64,000 bases of DNA from Catalinimonas alkaloidigena (GTDB taxonomy: Bacteria; Bacteroidota; Bacteroidia; Cytophagales; Flexibacteraceae), in the NCBI RefSeq assembly GCF_900100765.1, contig NZ_FNFO01000018.1, forward strand, positions 1-64,000, given 5' to 3'. Under the pieces are notes generated by a model. The model did not search any database. It was not told the DNA's origin and saw nothing but the letters and a program-made list of their open reading frames with translations. Positions 1 through 9,556 of the stretch are shown piece by piece. Within the stretch, counting starts at the first letter, position 1, and each line of letters begins with the position of its first letter. The position numbers and the translations under genes are program-made.

Positions 1-245
1 AGGCGAGCGAAGTCGGTTTCTGTAAGTCGTCGGCTCCTCCCTTCTCGGCTACCCTCTGCGGGCATCATACCCCTCACCCTCGTATTAAAACGGCCGAAAT
101 GACGTCTACAGGCGCAGAGGGGCTGTCGTCGGCTGCCCAGGGATTTTACCTAACTAGGAGCTGACGCTTTTCAGCATTCGTTGGTCCTTCGGACATACAC
201 GTTCTTTGACGTATGAACCCATATTTTGTCCATTTTTGCACGTGG
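1..245 (+). promoter_or_regulatory. Probable CRISPR leader side (no gene seen)
   Basis: No credible coding sequence is present before the array. Two facts place the leader here. The first repeats are perfect while those at the far end (2471-2627) are degenerate. The repeat's 3' end reads ATTGAAAG, the usual crRNA 5' handle form for transcription in the + direction. The last ~60 bases before the first repeat are more AT-rich than the preceding DNA. I see no exact promoter match. Cas genes, if linked, must lie to the left of the window. Confidence 0.5.
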
Positions 246-2627
246 GCATTAATCGCACCTGTTGGTATTGAAAGGGGGAAATCGTAACGCGGTCCGCCAG
301 TACGGTTCCCGCATTAATCGCACCTGTTGGTATTGAAAGGGGGAAATCGTAACGCGGTCCGCCAGTACGGTTCCCGGCATTAATCGCACCTGTTGGTATT
401 GAAAGGATGACCTTGCGCATCAGCAGCAAAAGCGCCTCGGGCATTAATCGCACCTGTTGGTATTGAAAGTAGACGTTGTCCCAGACGTCGTTCCAGTCGG
501 GGAAGGCATTAATCGCACCTGTTGGTATTGAAAGTGGGTATTCACATTCCCCACCAGATCGTAGCAAGTGGCATTAATCGCACCTGTTGGTATTGAAAGC
601 AGCCTGATATGGGACTACTTGACCGCTTTTTACCGCATTAATCGCACCTGTTGGTATTGAAAGCCCGCTGGACAACGGATGGATGCACATTGCCTTGCCG
701 GCATTAATCGCACCTGTTGGTATTGAAAGTTCACGGCCGCTTCCAGCGCGTTGAACAGGTCGGCCGCATTAATCGCACCTGTTGGTATTGAAAGCAAACC
801 GCAGGTAATAGGTGGCCTTCCCTTGAAAGCGCATTAATCGCACCTGTTGGTATTGAAAGTGGGAAGCTGGGCCTCTACGTCTACAACCAACGCGGGCATT
901 AATCGCACCTGTTGGTATTGAAAGATCGATCACCGACACCACACGCGAGGCGGTGGCGCGGCATTAATCGCACCTGTTGGTATTGAAAGAGCCACCCGAG
1001 GTGCAGCCCGAAATCGAGGTGCTGGGCATTAATCGCACCTGTTGGTATTGAAAGTTGGGTTGGTTGGTGGAAAAGTACCGCCATCGAAACGCATTAATCG
1101 CACCTGTTGGTATTGAAAGATTATCATCACACCATCACCACTCAATACAATGCCGGCATTAATCGCACCTGTTGGTATTGAAAGAAACTACAAGGACGAC
1201 CAGGGACAAACAGCACAAGCGCATTAATCGCACCTGTTGGTATTGAAAGGAGTGGGCGTACTGCTTTTTTGCAGTTCGGTATGCGAGCATTAATCGCACC
1301 TGTTGGTATTGAAAGTTCGCTACAACAGGTCGGGCTTTTGTGCGTCCGGGTGCATTAATCGCACCTGTTGGTATTGAAAGTTTGTTGCGGTACAGGTCCA
1401 CAACGATGTCGGGATCGAGCATTAATCGCACCTGTTGGTATTGAAAGAGCCTGACCAGGACCACCAGGACGACGCGAAGGGCGGGCATTAATCGCACCTG
1501 TTGGTATTGAAAGCGCAATTCCGCGAGGCGGCGCTGGCCTTGCCCGATGGCATTAATCGCACCTGTTGGTATTGAAAGTTTTATTCCATTCAGGTGGCCG
1601 ACGCCTGGCGCGCGGCATTAATCGCACCTGTTGGTATTGAAAGAGGGGTGCCACCGCCCAACAACACCACCCTGCGCTGGCATTAATCGCACCTGTTGGT
1701 ATTGAAAGTTGTGATAATAGGGCCGATGCCAAAACCGCATCTCGCATTAATCGCACCTGTTGGTATTGAAAGTCTATACTGGCCCTCGGGTGGACCCAAG
1801 GGGGTATATGCATTAATCGCACCTGTTGGTATTGAAAGGAAGTCGGCGCGGTAGCGGTCGATTACGAGACGTCGCATTAATCGCACCTGTTGGTATTGAA
1901 AGCACATGGACTTGCACCGCAGTCGGATACGGCCGGATGCATTAATCGCACCTGTTGGTATTGAAAGCATCTCTCGCAGCGGCCGTGGGCCCTGAACCTG
2001 ATGAGCATTAATCGCACCTGTTGGTATTGAAAGTTGTAGCGCTGTGCGAACAGTGCCCAATTCTTCTCCGCATTAATCGCACCTGTTGGTATTGAAAGGG
2101 GGTGTATACGATTACTGCAAACGAGCTAGACGTGCCGGCATTAATCGCACCTGTTGGTATTGAAAGATAGTGTTGTAGCTGTCTCATTTTGTAGAAATTG
2201 GGTGCATTAATCGCACCTGTTGGTATTGAAAGGCGAATCCTCGTAGGTTTCCGCGTACACGTGGGCGGGCATTAATCGCACCTGTTGGTATTGAAAGACG
2301 TGAAGTGCAAGGGTTGTAAACGAAAGCTTCGCGCGCGCATTAATCGCACCTGTTGGTATTGAAAGTCGGTGATGATCGTGGACCCCGTGCAGATCGCCAA
2401 CATGCATTAATCGCACCTGTTGGTATTGAAAGAAGCTGTCGACGCACCTGGCACGGCACACCTTCGCCGATCATTAATCGCACCTGTTGGTATTGAAAGG
2501 AGTACGCCGGTCGGCTGAATGGCCACTTCTACGTGGCATTAATCGCACCTACTGGTATTGAAAGCGCATGGCAGAAGAATTGTACGGATACGGCGATTTG
2601 TATCAATCGCACCTACTGATATTGAAG
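246..2627 (+). CRISPR. CRISPR array, 36 clear repeats plus one decayed repeat
   Basis: A 29-bp repeat beginning GCATTAATCGCACC and ending GGTATTGAAAG recurs every 64-67 bp from 246 (starts at 246, 311, 377, 441, 506 and so on to 2404). It continues as variants at 2471 (first base changed), 2536 (GTT changed to ACT) and about 2600 (several changes). Spacers are 35-38 nt and, apart from the first two, all appear different. The ATTGAAAG end is typical of type I and some type III systems, but no cas gene is in the window, so the type cannot be assigned. The leader-to-trailer direction is left to right, judged from repeat decay. Apparent coding stretches across the array are readings of the repeat itself. 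I saw no spacer with an obvious match elsewhere in this window. Confidence 0.98.
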
Positions 2628-2640
2628 CAGAAATAAGGTT

Positions 2641-3207
2641 TCACCTCAGTGGCTGCACCTGTTCCGAAACGATGTTGTATATGGTCTGCTTACTGATCCC
2701 GAACATCTCGCTGATTTGCTTCAGGGTATGTTGCCTTTGTTGGTATAGCTGAGCAATGAGTTTTCGCTTCTGCACACCGAGGGAGCGAGGACGCCCTCCT
2801 AACCGACCGCGTGCCCGTGCCGCTTGCAAGCCCGCCTTCGTCCGTTCTCTGATCAAATTCCGTTCGAACTCGGCTAGAGCTCCAAAGATGTGAAACACCA
2901 ACTTACCGGTGGAAGTGGACGTATCGATGTTCTCCTGCAAACTCTTCAGCGCAATGCCTTCCCCTTCCAGATAGGTCATCCACTCAATTAGATTGCGTAG
3001 CGATCGGCCCAGTCGGTCCAACCGCCAGATTACGAGGGTATCACCCGTCCGCAATAGGTCTTTAAGCTGTTGCAGGCCCGGTCGATGCGCAAGCGCACCA
3101 CTCAGCTGATCAGTAATGATTTTCTGACACCCTGCTCGTTGCAAGGCATCCCGCTGCAAGTCGAGGTGCTGGTCAACCGTAGAAACACGTGCGTAACCGA
3201 TGAGCAT
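2641..3207 (-). CDS. Serine recombinase (resolvase/invertase family)
   Basis: A 188-residue small serine recombinase, the size usual for Tn3-type resolvases and DNA invertases. The start at 3207 is chosen because the protein then begins MLIGYARVST, the canonical N-terminus with the nucleophilic serine at residue 9. It also contains the catalytic-domain patterns WRLDRLGRS and GKLVFHIFGALAEFERNLI, and a C-terminal Hin-type helix-turn-helix (LKQISEMFGISKQTIYNIV). These enzymes cut and rejoin DNA at paired sites for cointegrate resolution or inversion. No transposase lies next to it, and its stop codon falls 14 bp from the last decayed CRISPR repeat. It is therefore either a plasmid multimer resolvase or the remains of a transposon inserted at the array's old end. 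A longer reading from 3276 lacks family similarity. Confidence 0.93.
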   Translation of the reverse strand: MLIGYARVSTVDQHLDLQRDALQRAGCQKIITDQLSGALAHRPGLQQLKDLLRTGDTLVIWRLDRLGRSLRNLIEWMTYLEGEGIALKSLQENIDTSTSTGKLVFHIFGALAEFERNLIRERTKAGLQAARARGRLGGRPRSLGVQKRKLIAQLYQQRQHTLKQISEMFGISKQTIYNIVSEQVQPLR

Positions 3208-3394
3208 GGCTCGTAAGATTCTGCCTGATAATAAGTTACGAATAAAAGCCCAGAATACCCTCCTTTTTTGGACCACCCCACTCCCCTACCCTTCGGATGC
3301 TTTATTTCCGTGCAAATCCGGTCCAATAACCCGGTCCACGAATCAACGTCCAATTACCTTGCTCCATTACTGGCTTTTTAGACGCACGTTGCTT

Positions 3395-3862
3395 CCACTA
3401 GGGGCCCGGATGCGATTAATCCTCCTGCTCTTGCTGTCGATACTGTTCCCAGGAGGCTCGAATTTGCGCTAGGTGCCGCTGGCCGCCGTGCGCCGACGAG
3501 CGGAAGCCTTCCCCGCTACTAGTCGAGACATTCCTCCAGCACCTGCAATCCCGGCGGCATGTCTAGGTAGTCCACCGCGGGGAATTGCTGAAGTCGCGCT
3601 GATCATAGGCAGGGGCGGAAGTGCTGACGATATCGACTGGCGTGTCTCTTGGCGGCCACGCCTGCAGCAGTGGCCACTGTGGGCGTAGCCGTGGCAAAGA
3701 TTCGAAAAGCGGATTCATACCGATTGCGGTAGGATGAGCCTGGTGAGCGGGTCGGGCTTGATCGATACCTTTCACCAGGCACCGAAGAAAAGTTTCGGCG
3801 CGCGAGGAGTGACTCCCCGCCCAAGGCGTAACCAATGGTAGAAGATCGCAGGGTTTATCCAC
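3395..3862 (-). pseudogene. Possible decayed gene of unknown type
   Basis: No intact gene lies in this stretch. On the minus strand short stretches that read like protein occur in shifting frames. One is LQQFPAVDYLDMPPGLQV (around 3540-3600), ended by two stop codons. Another is HLAQIRASWEQYRQQEQED just before a stop near 3418. They would be consistent with a C-terminal part of a broken gene. No family is recognised and the evidence is only compositional, so this is a weak call. Confidence 0.25.
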
Positions 3863-4614
3863 GCCTCTACGCGGCTGCGGAAGGGAAATCCCACCTGGGA
3901 GATGCTTGTTTTTGTTAAATCTTAGTGCGAATTACATGAAATCTTGCAGCACATGGGGGAGCTCTGATTCGAGCAAATATGCGTGAATGCGTTGTAGACG
4001 AGTGGCAGGCGATACTGGCATTAATATAAGGAGCTAAATATTACTGGGGTAGCGGAGAGGGGTAGTAAAGCACTGTCGTTTGTGTCTATATAAATCCAAA
4101 AGAAGTACACTAACTTTGAGGTGCATTGCCCCCAGCTATCTCGGATAGCTATGTGTTACCAGTCGCATGTCATCCGCAGATGTAGGCAAGCTTCCAGGCA
4201 AGCGCATCACACACGCTGGTTTTTTTGTGCCTTAAGGCGAGAAATCAGGTGGGTAAGAAACTGTTACGTAATGCGTTGCAGGGCGTGGAATTCCCTAGCA
4301 ACTTGCTGACGCGTAGAGTTTTAAGGAGTGTTAAGGGATCGAGTTAGAAGGCGATCCCTTTCTTTTTGCCTTGTTAAGAAAATAGAGGGTCATGTAGTCG
4401 TACTACCTTATGGTAGGTTGGAACTAAAAGGGGGGTGCGCTTTGACAGAGGCCATCCCTTTTTTGTGGGGCACTCTGGTAACGGGTGCATGTCGTCAGCA
4501 CAACGTGGACAAAAGGGGGTAAGAAAGGAAGGAGGGCTTTTAGGAGTTAGTTAGCTTGTAGTAAAATAATTTTTTCTGTGTTGACTATATACAGTAAAAA
4601 GTAGTGGTTTCGTT
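3863..4614. other. Stretch without a credible gene
   Basis: Only short readings without recognisable similarity are present. A TAACTTTG box at 4111-4118 matches the Bacteroidota -7 promoter element on the + strand. The expected TTG about 19 bases upstream is missing, and nothing convincing follows it. The DNA is moderately AT-rich and may be degraded. Confidence 0.5.
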
Positions 4615-5031
4615 TTATTTGCGTTTATACTTGTCTAGTTGCTCTTCCATTTCTTTTCGAGCGGACGGATACAATTTTCCGGCCCACACTTTGGCTTCCA
4701 ACAGTTTAAGCTGGATCTGGTAAAGCTCTTTAAATTGAGTGGTTGATAGCCCCCGGGTAATGATGGCGTAACGGGTGAGGAGTTGGATCGTATCCTCACA
4801 AAAGTGCACTAACTGGACCGGAGAGGAACGGGTGAGTTCTTGCCCATCCAGGGAGTACCAGACAACTTCTTCTGGATAAAAACGGATTTCAAAATCGTCT
4901 GCCGCGGGATCGTTCCACAAGGCTTGTTTGCTGGCAGCGGAACCAACAAAGGGCCCGATGGCGAGATACGGTTTTCCGCCGCCAAAAATAAGCTCCCGAT
5001 TCCGGGCGATATCCGATGCTGTGTCCGGCAT
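4615..5031 (-). CDS. Unknown protein, member A of a local family
   Basis: A 138-residue soluble protein without signal peptide or membrane segment. I do not recognise a named family, but it is clearly homologous to the proteins at 57122-57529 and 58014-58448 and to two decayed copies just upstream. Shared features in order are: an N-terminal NRxxIF-type element; IGPF near residue 27; tryptophan then (D/E)DFEIR near residues 39-50; a VxWxxL segment; a central cysteine in a (Y/F)C context before a hydrophobic LLT helix; and a C-terminal LLEAKVWAGKLY amphipathic helix followed by a charged tail. The start is the first methionine (MPDTASDI). It lies alone on its strand with the decayed copies behind it, which suggests tandem duplication. 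No function is proposed. Confidence 0.75.
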   Translation of the reverse strand: MPDTASDIARNRELIFGGGKPYLAIGPFVGSAASKQALWNDPAADDFEIRFYPEEVVWYSLDGQELTRSSPVQLVHFCEDTIQLLTRYAIITRGLSTTQFKELYQIQLKLLEAKVWAGKLYPSARKEMEEQLDKYKRK

Positions 5032-5044
5032 GTGCTATCTTCCT

Positions 5045-5420
5045 AATTTGGTGATTTAAAAGCTTTCTTTGTCAGGTTATTCCTGTATAACCTTGTAAGC
5101 TTTCCCATCCATCGTATGGTCTCGCGTAAAAGTGCCTGAGCACGAGCCAACGCGATCAAGAGTTGACTAGAGATCGTTTGCGAAAGTGCTTTGTAGGTCA
5201 AGAATTGAATGACGTTTTCACTGTATTGTACAAATGCAGCTAGAGGAAGCCAGGCCGTTTCCTGTCCCGCTAGCGTAACCCACCGGATAGCGTCCTACTT
5301 TAAAATCCTCACACTCGCGGGTACTCTACACCTCAGGCCAAGCTGCGGAGCCAGTGCGACGGGGCAGATGGCGAAATACACCTCTGTTGCCAAAAACAAC
5401 GCGACGGTTCTGTGCAAGGG
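5045..5420 (-). pseudogene. Decayed copy B of the unknown local family
   Basis: On the minus strand this DNA encodes broken pieces of the same family as the gene at 4615-5031. The pieces are a front part (VYFAICPVALAP, aligning with the YLAIGPF region), then EDFKVGRYP aligning with DFEIRFYP. A frame change follows, then IRWVTLAGQE and QYSENVIQFLTYKALSQTI, ending WMGKLTRLYRNN, which aligns with the WAGKLY helix. At least one in-frame stop and one frameshift (near 5280-5290) prevent a full-length product. It was found by eye from conserved order and spacing. The C-terminal two thirds align well, the first third only loosely. Confidence 0.7.
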
Positions 5421-5424
5421 CAGC

Positions 5425-5560
5425 GCTGGCTATTGCCCCAAACAACTATTTATTCGGTTTTCGAGTGCGACCGGCAAGGGTCCGACGATGTAACAGCCTT
5501 TAAGGGTACTGGAGATGATGCTTCGGTTTCGCTCAATTCTGCTTTCGCCTACTTCCCCCA
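5425..5560 (-). pseudogene. Decayed N-terminal fragment, copy C of the unknown local family
   Basis: Minus-strand reading SRIERNRSIISSTLKGCY followed by IVGPLPVALENRINS. It aligns closely with residues about 10-45 of the intact protein at 58014-58448 (NRRIIFNTQQGCYTIGPF, then RVAPENRKSAW). The match stops abruptly at the junction with the next decayed copy, so only the N-terminal third remains. The closer similarity to the 58-kb member than to the adjacent gene suggests separate arrivals rather than one local duplication. Confidence 0.65.
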
Positions 5561-6076
5561 ACCTCGTGGTGTTTCAGCGCAAGGTGGTTCGACGCTCACA
5601 TTTTTGTTGGGTGGCAGGCATGTACTCAGCTTTAGCGTAGTAGAAGCAAACGCCTGTTGGTGCATGTCCTTTACCTACTTTCTCAGAAGACTCAAGAGAA
5701 GAAGCGATAATACTACTTTATTTCGATAACGGAAATTATTCATCACTAAGTCGTCCTGAATGGGAAGCTTTCAATCCCTAGACTTACAAGAATATTCCTC
5801 TCTCCCCAAACGAACACTTGTACTCAGAAACCAAGCAGGTAAAAAACTGAATCTGAGTGCATTGCCGGTCGACTCACCAAGCTAATTTGCACTCCGCATA
5901 GGTAAAGATAAAAGTAGGTTCGTGGGGCCGCTTGATCAAGCGGCCCTTTCATAACTGATCTCTACCTGATTTGCGCCCCACGCGTCGCTTACTTTGAACA
6001 GTACCTTCGGTTCTATCCTAGTTAGGCTAAAACGCACTAACCGTGAGAAACGCACAGCCCTATCACCTACCGAAAA
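5561..6076. other. Stretch without a credible gene
   Basis: Short readings only. The one distinct structure is the perfect palindrome at 5925-5946, listed separately. Nothing else recognisable was seen between the decayed family copies and the HPP gene. Confidence 0.5.
5925..5946. terminator. Perfect 22-bp palindrome, terminator-like
   Basis: GGGCCGCTTGATCAAGCGGCCC is a perfect inverted repeat followed by CTTTC. It lies about 130 bp beyond the end of the HPP gene and could terminate it. The T-run is weak and a protein-binding site is possible. Confidence 0.45.
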
Positions 6077-6637
6077 TCAAGATCGTTTGGGAGGGCGGTA
6101 CGGGTAACGGCGGTTTTTAGGCAAGTTGTTGCACACCAACGCGACGCCCAACAGAATCACTACCCCACTCAGGACCGGCATCAGCACGTAGCCAAAGCCC
6201 AGGCTTGCAATCTTTTCGCTGCCCAGGTTGGCAATCAGGGCGGTAGCGCCTCCCGGCGGGTGCATGGTTTTGGTAATCTGCATCGCGACGATCGACAGTG
6301 CCACGGCCAGCGCACACGCCAGCCAGGCCAGTTCCATGCTCTGAAACAGCCAGGCGACCGTTACGCCGAGGAGCGCACTGATCAGATGCCCACCCACCAG
6401 ATTGCGAGGTTGGGCCAGGGGGCTGTTGGTGGCGCCGTAAATCAATACGGCCGAGGCACCAAAAGAACCGATCAGGAATAAATTTTCGGTCTGTGACAAA
6501 AAGTAGTGCTGCAACAAGCCGATGAGGCCGATGCCGATCAAAGCGCCTAAGAACGTCCACAGGTGGTCCCAGGGGTCGAGGATCGTCTGACGATACACAA
6601 TGTAGCGGGCCTTCCGAAAAGCTTTCCTTTGTTTCAT
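6077..6637 (-). CDS. HPP family integral membrane protein
   Basis: A 186-residue protein with four or five hydrophobic segments and the family signature MHPPGG at residues 125-130, embedded in TKTMHPPGGATAL. The upstream segment SFGASAVLIYGATNSPLAQP is also characteristic of HPP proteins. Family members are inner-membrane proteins; plant and cyanobacterial relatives have been linked to nitrite transport, but the role of the short bacterial forms is not established. The gene is followed by a palindrome that may terminate it, and is separated from the histidine kinase gene by about 150 bp. The tail is basic (NRRYPYRPPKRS). Confidence 0.9.
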   Translation of the reverse strand: MKQRKAFRKARYIVYRQTILDPWDHLWTFLGALIGIGLIGLLQHYFLSQTENLFLIGSFGASAVLIYGATNSPLAQPRNLVGGHLISALLGVTVAWLFQSMELAWLACALAVALSIVAMQITKTMHPPGGATALIANLGSEKIASLGFGYVLMPVLSGVVILLGVALVCNNLPKNRRYPYRPPKRS

Positions 6638-6786
6638 GTTACTATGAAAACGGCGTGCGGGTGCAAAGCCACAAACCTACGTAGGGTTTTGCTGGGCCAC
6701 CATCGTAGAATATACGGAGGCGGAAGGGCGCATTACGTACATGTGTTCCAGCCAATTGTTAAGCCAGAAGACATTCACGAACCTGG

Positions 6787-9342
6787 TTACGGGGAAGGCT
6801 GAAAAAAAATCCGGAAAGTGGTCCCTACTTCGACCTGGCTTTCCACCTCAATACGCCCCCCGTAATTTTCCAACATGCGTTTGATCATGTAAAGCCCGAT
6901 GCCCGTTCCTTCTACATGGGTGTGCAGCCGCTGAAACATCTTGAAGAGCTTTTCCTGCTGCGCGGCCGAGAGCCCTAAGCCATTGTCCTGCACCGTGAGC
7001 ACCACACCGGTCCCCTCTGGATGCGTGCTGATGCGCACGTGCGCCGGACGCTCCGGATGGTGGTATTTGATGGCATTGCTCACCAGGTTCTGTACAATGC
7101 TATACAGGTAGGTGGGAATAAAGCGGAGCTGTCTTACCTGCAACGCTACCTCAATCCGGACCTGATGGGTACGGATGAGAGTCGCCAGATCCTGCTGTAC
7201 CCCTTCGATCACCTCCATCAGATCCACCGTTGCTACCTCCTTTTCTAATCCCCGCTGTACCTTCACAATCTCGGTAATGTGACCTATGACGGTTTTCAAC
7301 CGCGCGATGGCCTGATGCATCATCGCTTCCCAGTGTCGCTGCGGCCCCATACCCTCCTCCAGCAGCTCCCGAATGGCCAGCAGGCCCTCCAGGTTGGTAA
7401 TGGGTAGCCGCAGGTCGTGAGAAGACATGTAGAGAAAATTATCCAGGTCCTGATTGATCCGGACTAAATCCTGGTTGCGCTGCACAAGTTCGGCCGTACG
7501 CTGCGCCACTTTTTCCTCCAGTTGTGCATTGGCCTGCTTAAGTTGATCTTCGAGCTGTTTACGCACCGTAATGTCCTGAGAAAACCCCCGTAACTTCACC
7601 GTATGGCCTTGGGGGTCGGGCACAGGTTCGCCTCTGCTTTCCAGGTACCGTTGCGTGCCATCGGGCAATTTGACCCGACAGGTATGGTGGTAGGCCGTAC
7701 CGTGCCGTAGGGCCTGGGCCAACTTTTTACGAAAAGTGGACCTATAGGGCGGCAGCACGCGTGCCGCGACGGCGGCCAGGCTCGGCGGTGGATCGGCCGG
7801 CAAGCCAAACAGGCGGCTCATTTCTTCAGACCAGTAGAGGATCCGTTCTTCCTGGCCGACCAGCGTTACCTCCCAATTGCCCAAATGGGCGGCCCGCTGA
7901 GCCTCTTGCAACAGTTGGGTCGTCTGACGCAATTGGGCATGGCTTGCAGAAAGCGCATGATGAGCACTCGCCAACTGTTGGTTGACGTGCACCAAGGCCT
8001 GCGTGCGGTCCTGGACACGCTGTTCTAGTTCTCCGTTTAACCGCTGTAGCGCCCGCTCGGCCTGCCGCTGCCGGGTGACCTCCGTGATGGCCAGAAAATA
8101 AAGCGGCTGCCCACTCGCATCCTGGAAGTGACCGCCCCCGTAGCGGAAGATACGTTTCCACTGCTGCTGTCGGTGCAGGACCTGGAGTTCCAGCTCCTGT
8201 ACGGCTTCTCCACGAAACAAGCGCGACAAGGGCCATTGCTCCACAGGAACTACCCTCCCCTCCAGGTCAGAAAGTTCATAGAGCGCCTCAAAGGCTGGTA
8301 GGTCCCGCGCACAGTCCTCCCAACGCGCATAGCCATGAAGCGTAAGGGCGGCGGGATTCCAGTAGACCATGCGGCCTTGCTGATCAGAGAGCACCAACCC
8401 TTCCGGATGTTGGGAGATAACCTGTTGCAACCGATCCTCACTCGCTTGCAAGGCCTCCTCCACGCGCTTTCGTTCCAGGGCAATGGCCAGTACGTTGGCA
8501 ATGGCCTGGACAAAATGGACATCTTCCTCGTGAAAGGTACGAGGGCGATTATCGTATACGCCCAACACGCCAAAAGGGCGATCACGGCCTTCGACGACGA
8601 CCGAGATGCCGCTGACCACGTCATGGTCTGCCCAGGACGCAGGGCAGGGTACGCGGGTGTCCTGTCGCCAATCCTCCACCAAAAGGGGCTGACGGGTCTG
8701 GAGCACATAGCCGGCCGGGGTATCGGGTGTGGCTGCCATGCGTTTGTCCTGGTCGTCGTGGTTCCAGCCTACGCCCGCCTGGAAACGCAGCCCCTGCTCA
8801 TCGGGAAGTAAAGCCAGTACGAGACTCCAACTGGCCTGTAAGGTGTGGGATATCAAGCGGGTGGCTTGCTCCAACAAAGCCTGTACGGGAAGCCCTTGCA
8901 AGGCCTGTTGTCCCAGTTCCACTACGACGGCCTGTTGGTGTAAGCGAGCCTTCAACTGGGATTCGGTCGCTTTCTGTACCGATGCATCACGCACCAGCCC
9001 GACCAGATAACCTCCCTCCAGGGCAAAGGCACTGATCTCCACCGGTACCAGCGTTCCGTCTTTTCGGCGCAGGTAGCGTTCGCGGTAGATCACCTTGTCA
9101 CCAAGCAGCTGCTCCCAAGACAGCGGTAGGGTGATGGTTTCTTCTGCCCGCACGACGTCTTGGAGGGTCATCCTCAGCAGCTCCTCCCGGGTATAGCCTA
9201 ACAACTGGCAGCCCCTGGGATTGACTTCCACGTATCGGCCCGCCCGATCGGTCACAAAAATGCCGTCGTGTGCCTGTTGGAAAAGCTGGTGAAAAAAGTC
9301 TTCTGTAAAAAAGCTGTGCGGAGAATCGCTTCGTGTGTTCAT
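6787..9342 (-). CDS. PAS/GAF multi-sensor histidine kinase
   Basis: An 851-residue cytoplasmic sensor kinase without membrane segments. Domains in order: PAS (about 15-130, with HDGIFVTDRAGRYVEVNP), GAF (about 140-295), PAS (about 300-425, with YWNPAALTLHGY), a coiled coil, a third PAS of the PAC-containing type (about 485-605), a second coiled coil, HisKA with the phospho-acceptor in MSSHDLRLPITNLEGL (about 640-660), and a C-terminal HATPase with N box (NLVSNAIKYHH), G1 (DNGLGLS) and G2 (GTGIGLYMIKRML). No receiver domain is attached and no response regulator is adjacent, so its partner lies elsewhere. The signal is likely cytoplasmic, such as redox, light or a small ligand, but no cofactor residue can be assigned from sequence alone. 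Confidence 0.95.
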   Translation of the reverse strand: MNTRSDSPHSFFTEDFFHQLFQQAHDGIFVTDRAGRYVEVNPRGCQLLGYTREELLRMTLQDVVRAEETITLPLSWEQLLGDKVIYRERYLRRKDGTLVPVEISAFALEGGYLVGLVRDASVQKATESQLKARLHQQAVVVELGQQALQGLPVQALLEQATRLISHTLQASWSLVLALLPDEQGLRFQAGVGWNHDDQDKRMAATPDTPAGYVLQTRQPLLVEDWRQDTRVPCPASWADHDVVSGISVVVEGRDRPFGVLGVYDNRPRTFHEEDVHFVQAIANVLAIALERKRVEEALQASEDRLQQVISQHPEGLVLSDQQGRMVYWNPAALTLHGYARWEDCARDLPAFEALYELSDLEGRVVPVEQWPLSRLFRGEAVQELELQVLHRQQQWKRIFRYGGGHFQDASGQPLYFLAITEVTRQRQAERALQRLNGELEQRVQDRTQALVHVNQQLASAHHALSASHAQLRQTTQLLQEAQRAAHLGNWEVTLVGQEERILYWSEEMSRLFGLPADPPPSLAAVAARVLPPYRSTFRKKLAQALRHGTAYHHTCRVKLPDGTQRYLESRGEPVPDPQGHTVKLRGFSQDITVRKQLEDQLKQANAQLEEKVAQRTAELVQRNQDLVRINQDLDNFLYMSSHDLRLPITNLEGLLAIRELLEEGMGPQRHWEAMMHQAIARLKTVIGHITEIVKVQRGLEKEVATVDLMEVIEGVQQDLATLIRTHQVRIEVALQVRQLRFIPTYLYSIVQNLVSNAIKYHHPERPAHVRISTHPEGTGVVLTVQDNGLGLSAAQQEKLFKMFQRLHTHVEGTGIGLYMIKRMLENYGGRIEVESQVEVGTTFRIFFQPSP

Positions 9343-9556
9343 AAGTGGTAGAGAAGGGAAACGCGTCCCTGTGCTTCACTGGCCAGCCGCTGCTGCGAAG
9401 GCCTCGCAATGTTTGGTAAAAGCGTAAGGAGGCTGAACCCAACAAGGTTGGCTTTCACGTTCGAGATGGGTTGGTTAAGCGACAGCATGCAACGTGTGCT
9501 GTATACTCCTGTTGCCGGATGACGCTTGTTTAAATTCTTTATGTTAATTAACAGAT

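Noticed and set aside
154-2461. Several long readings on the minus strand across the first 2.5 kb
   Set aside because: They are translations of the CRISPR repeat, recognisable by repeated LSIPTGAINA and FQYQQVRLM strings.
4079-4118. Promoter candidate TTTG ... TAACTTTG
   Set aside because: Spacing (28 bp) does not fit the Bacteroidota consensus of about 19 bp and no gene follows.
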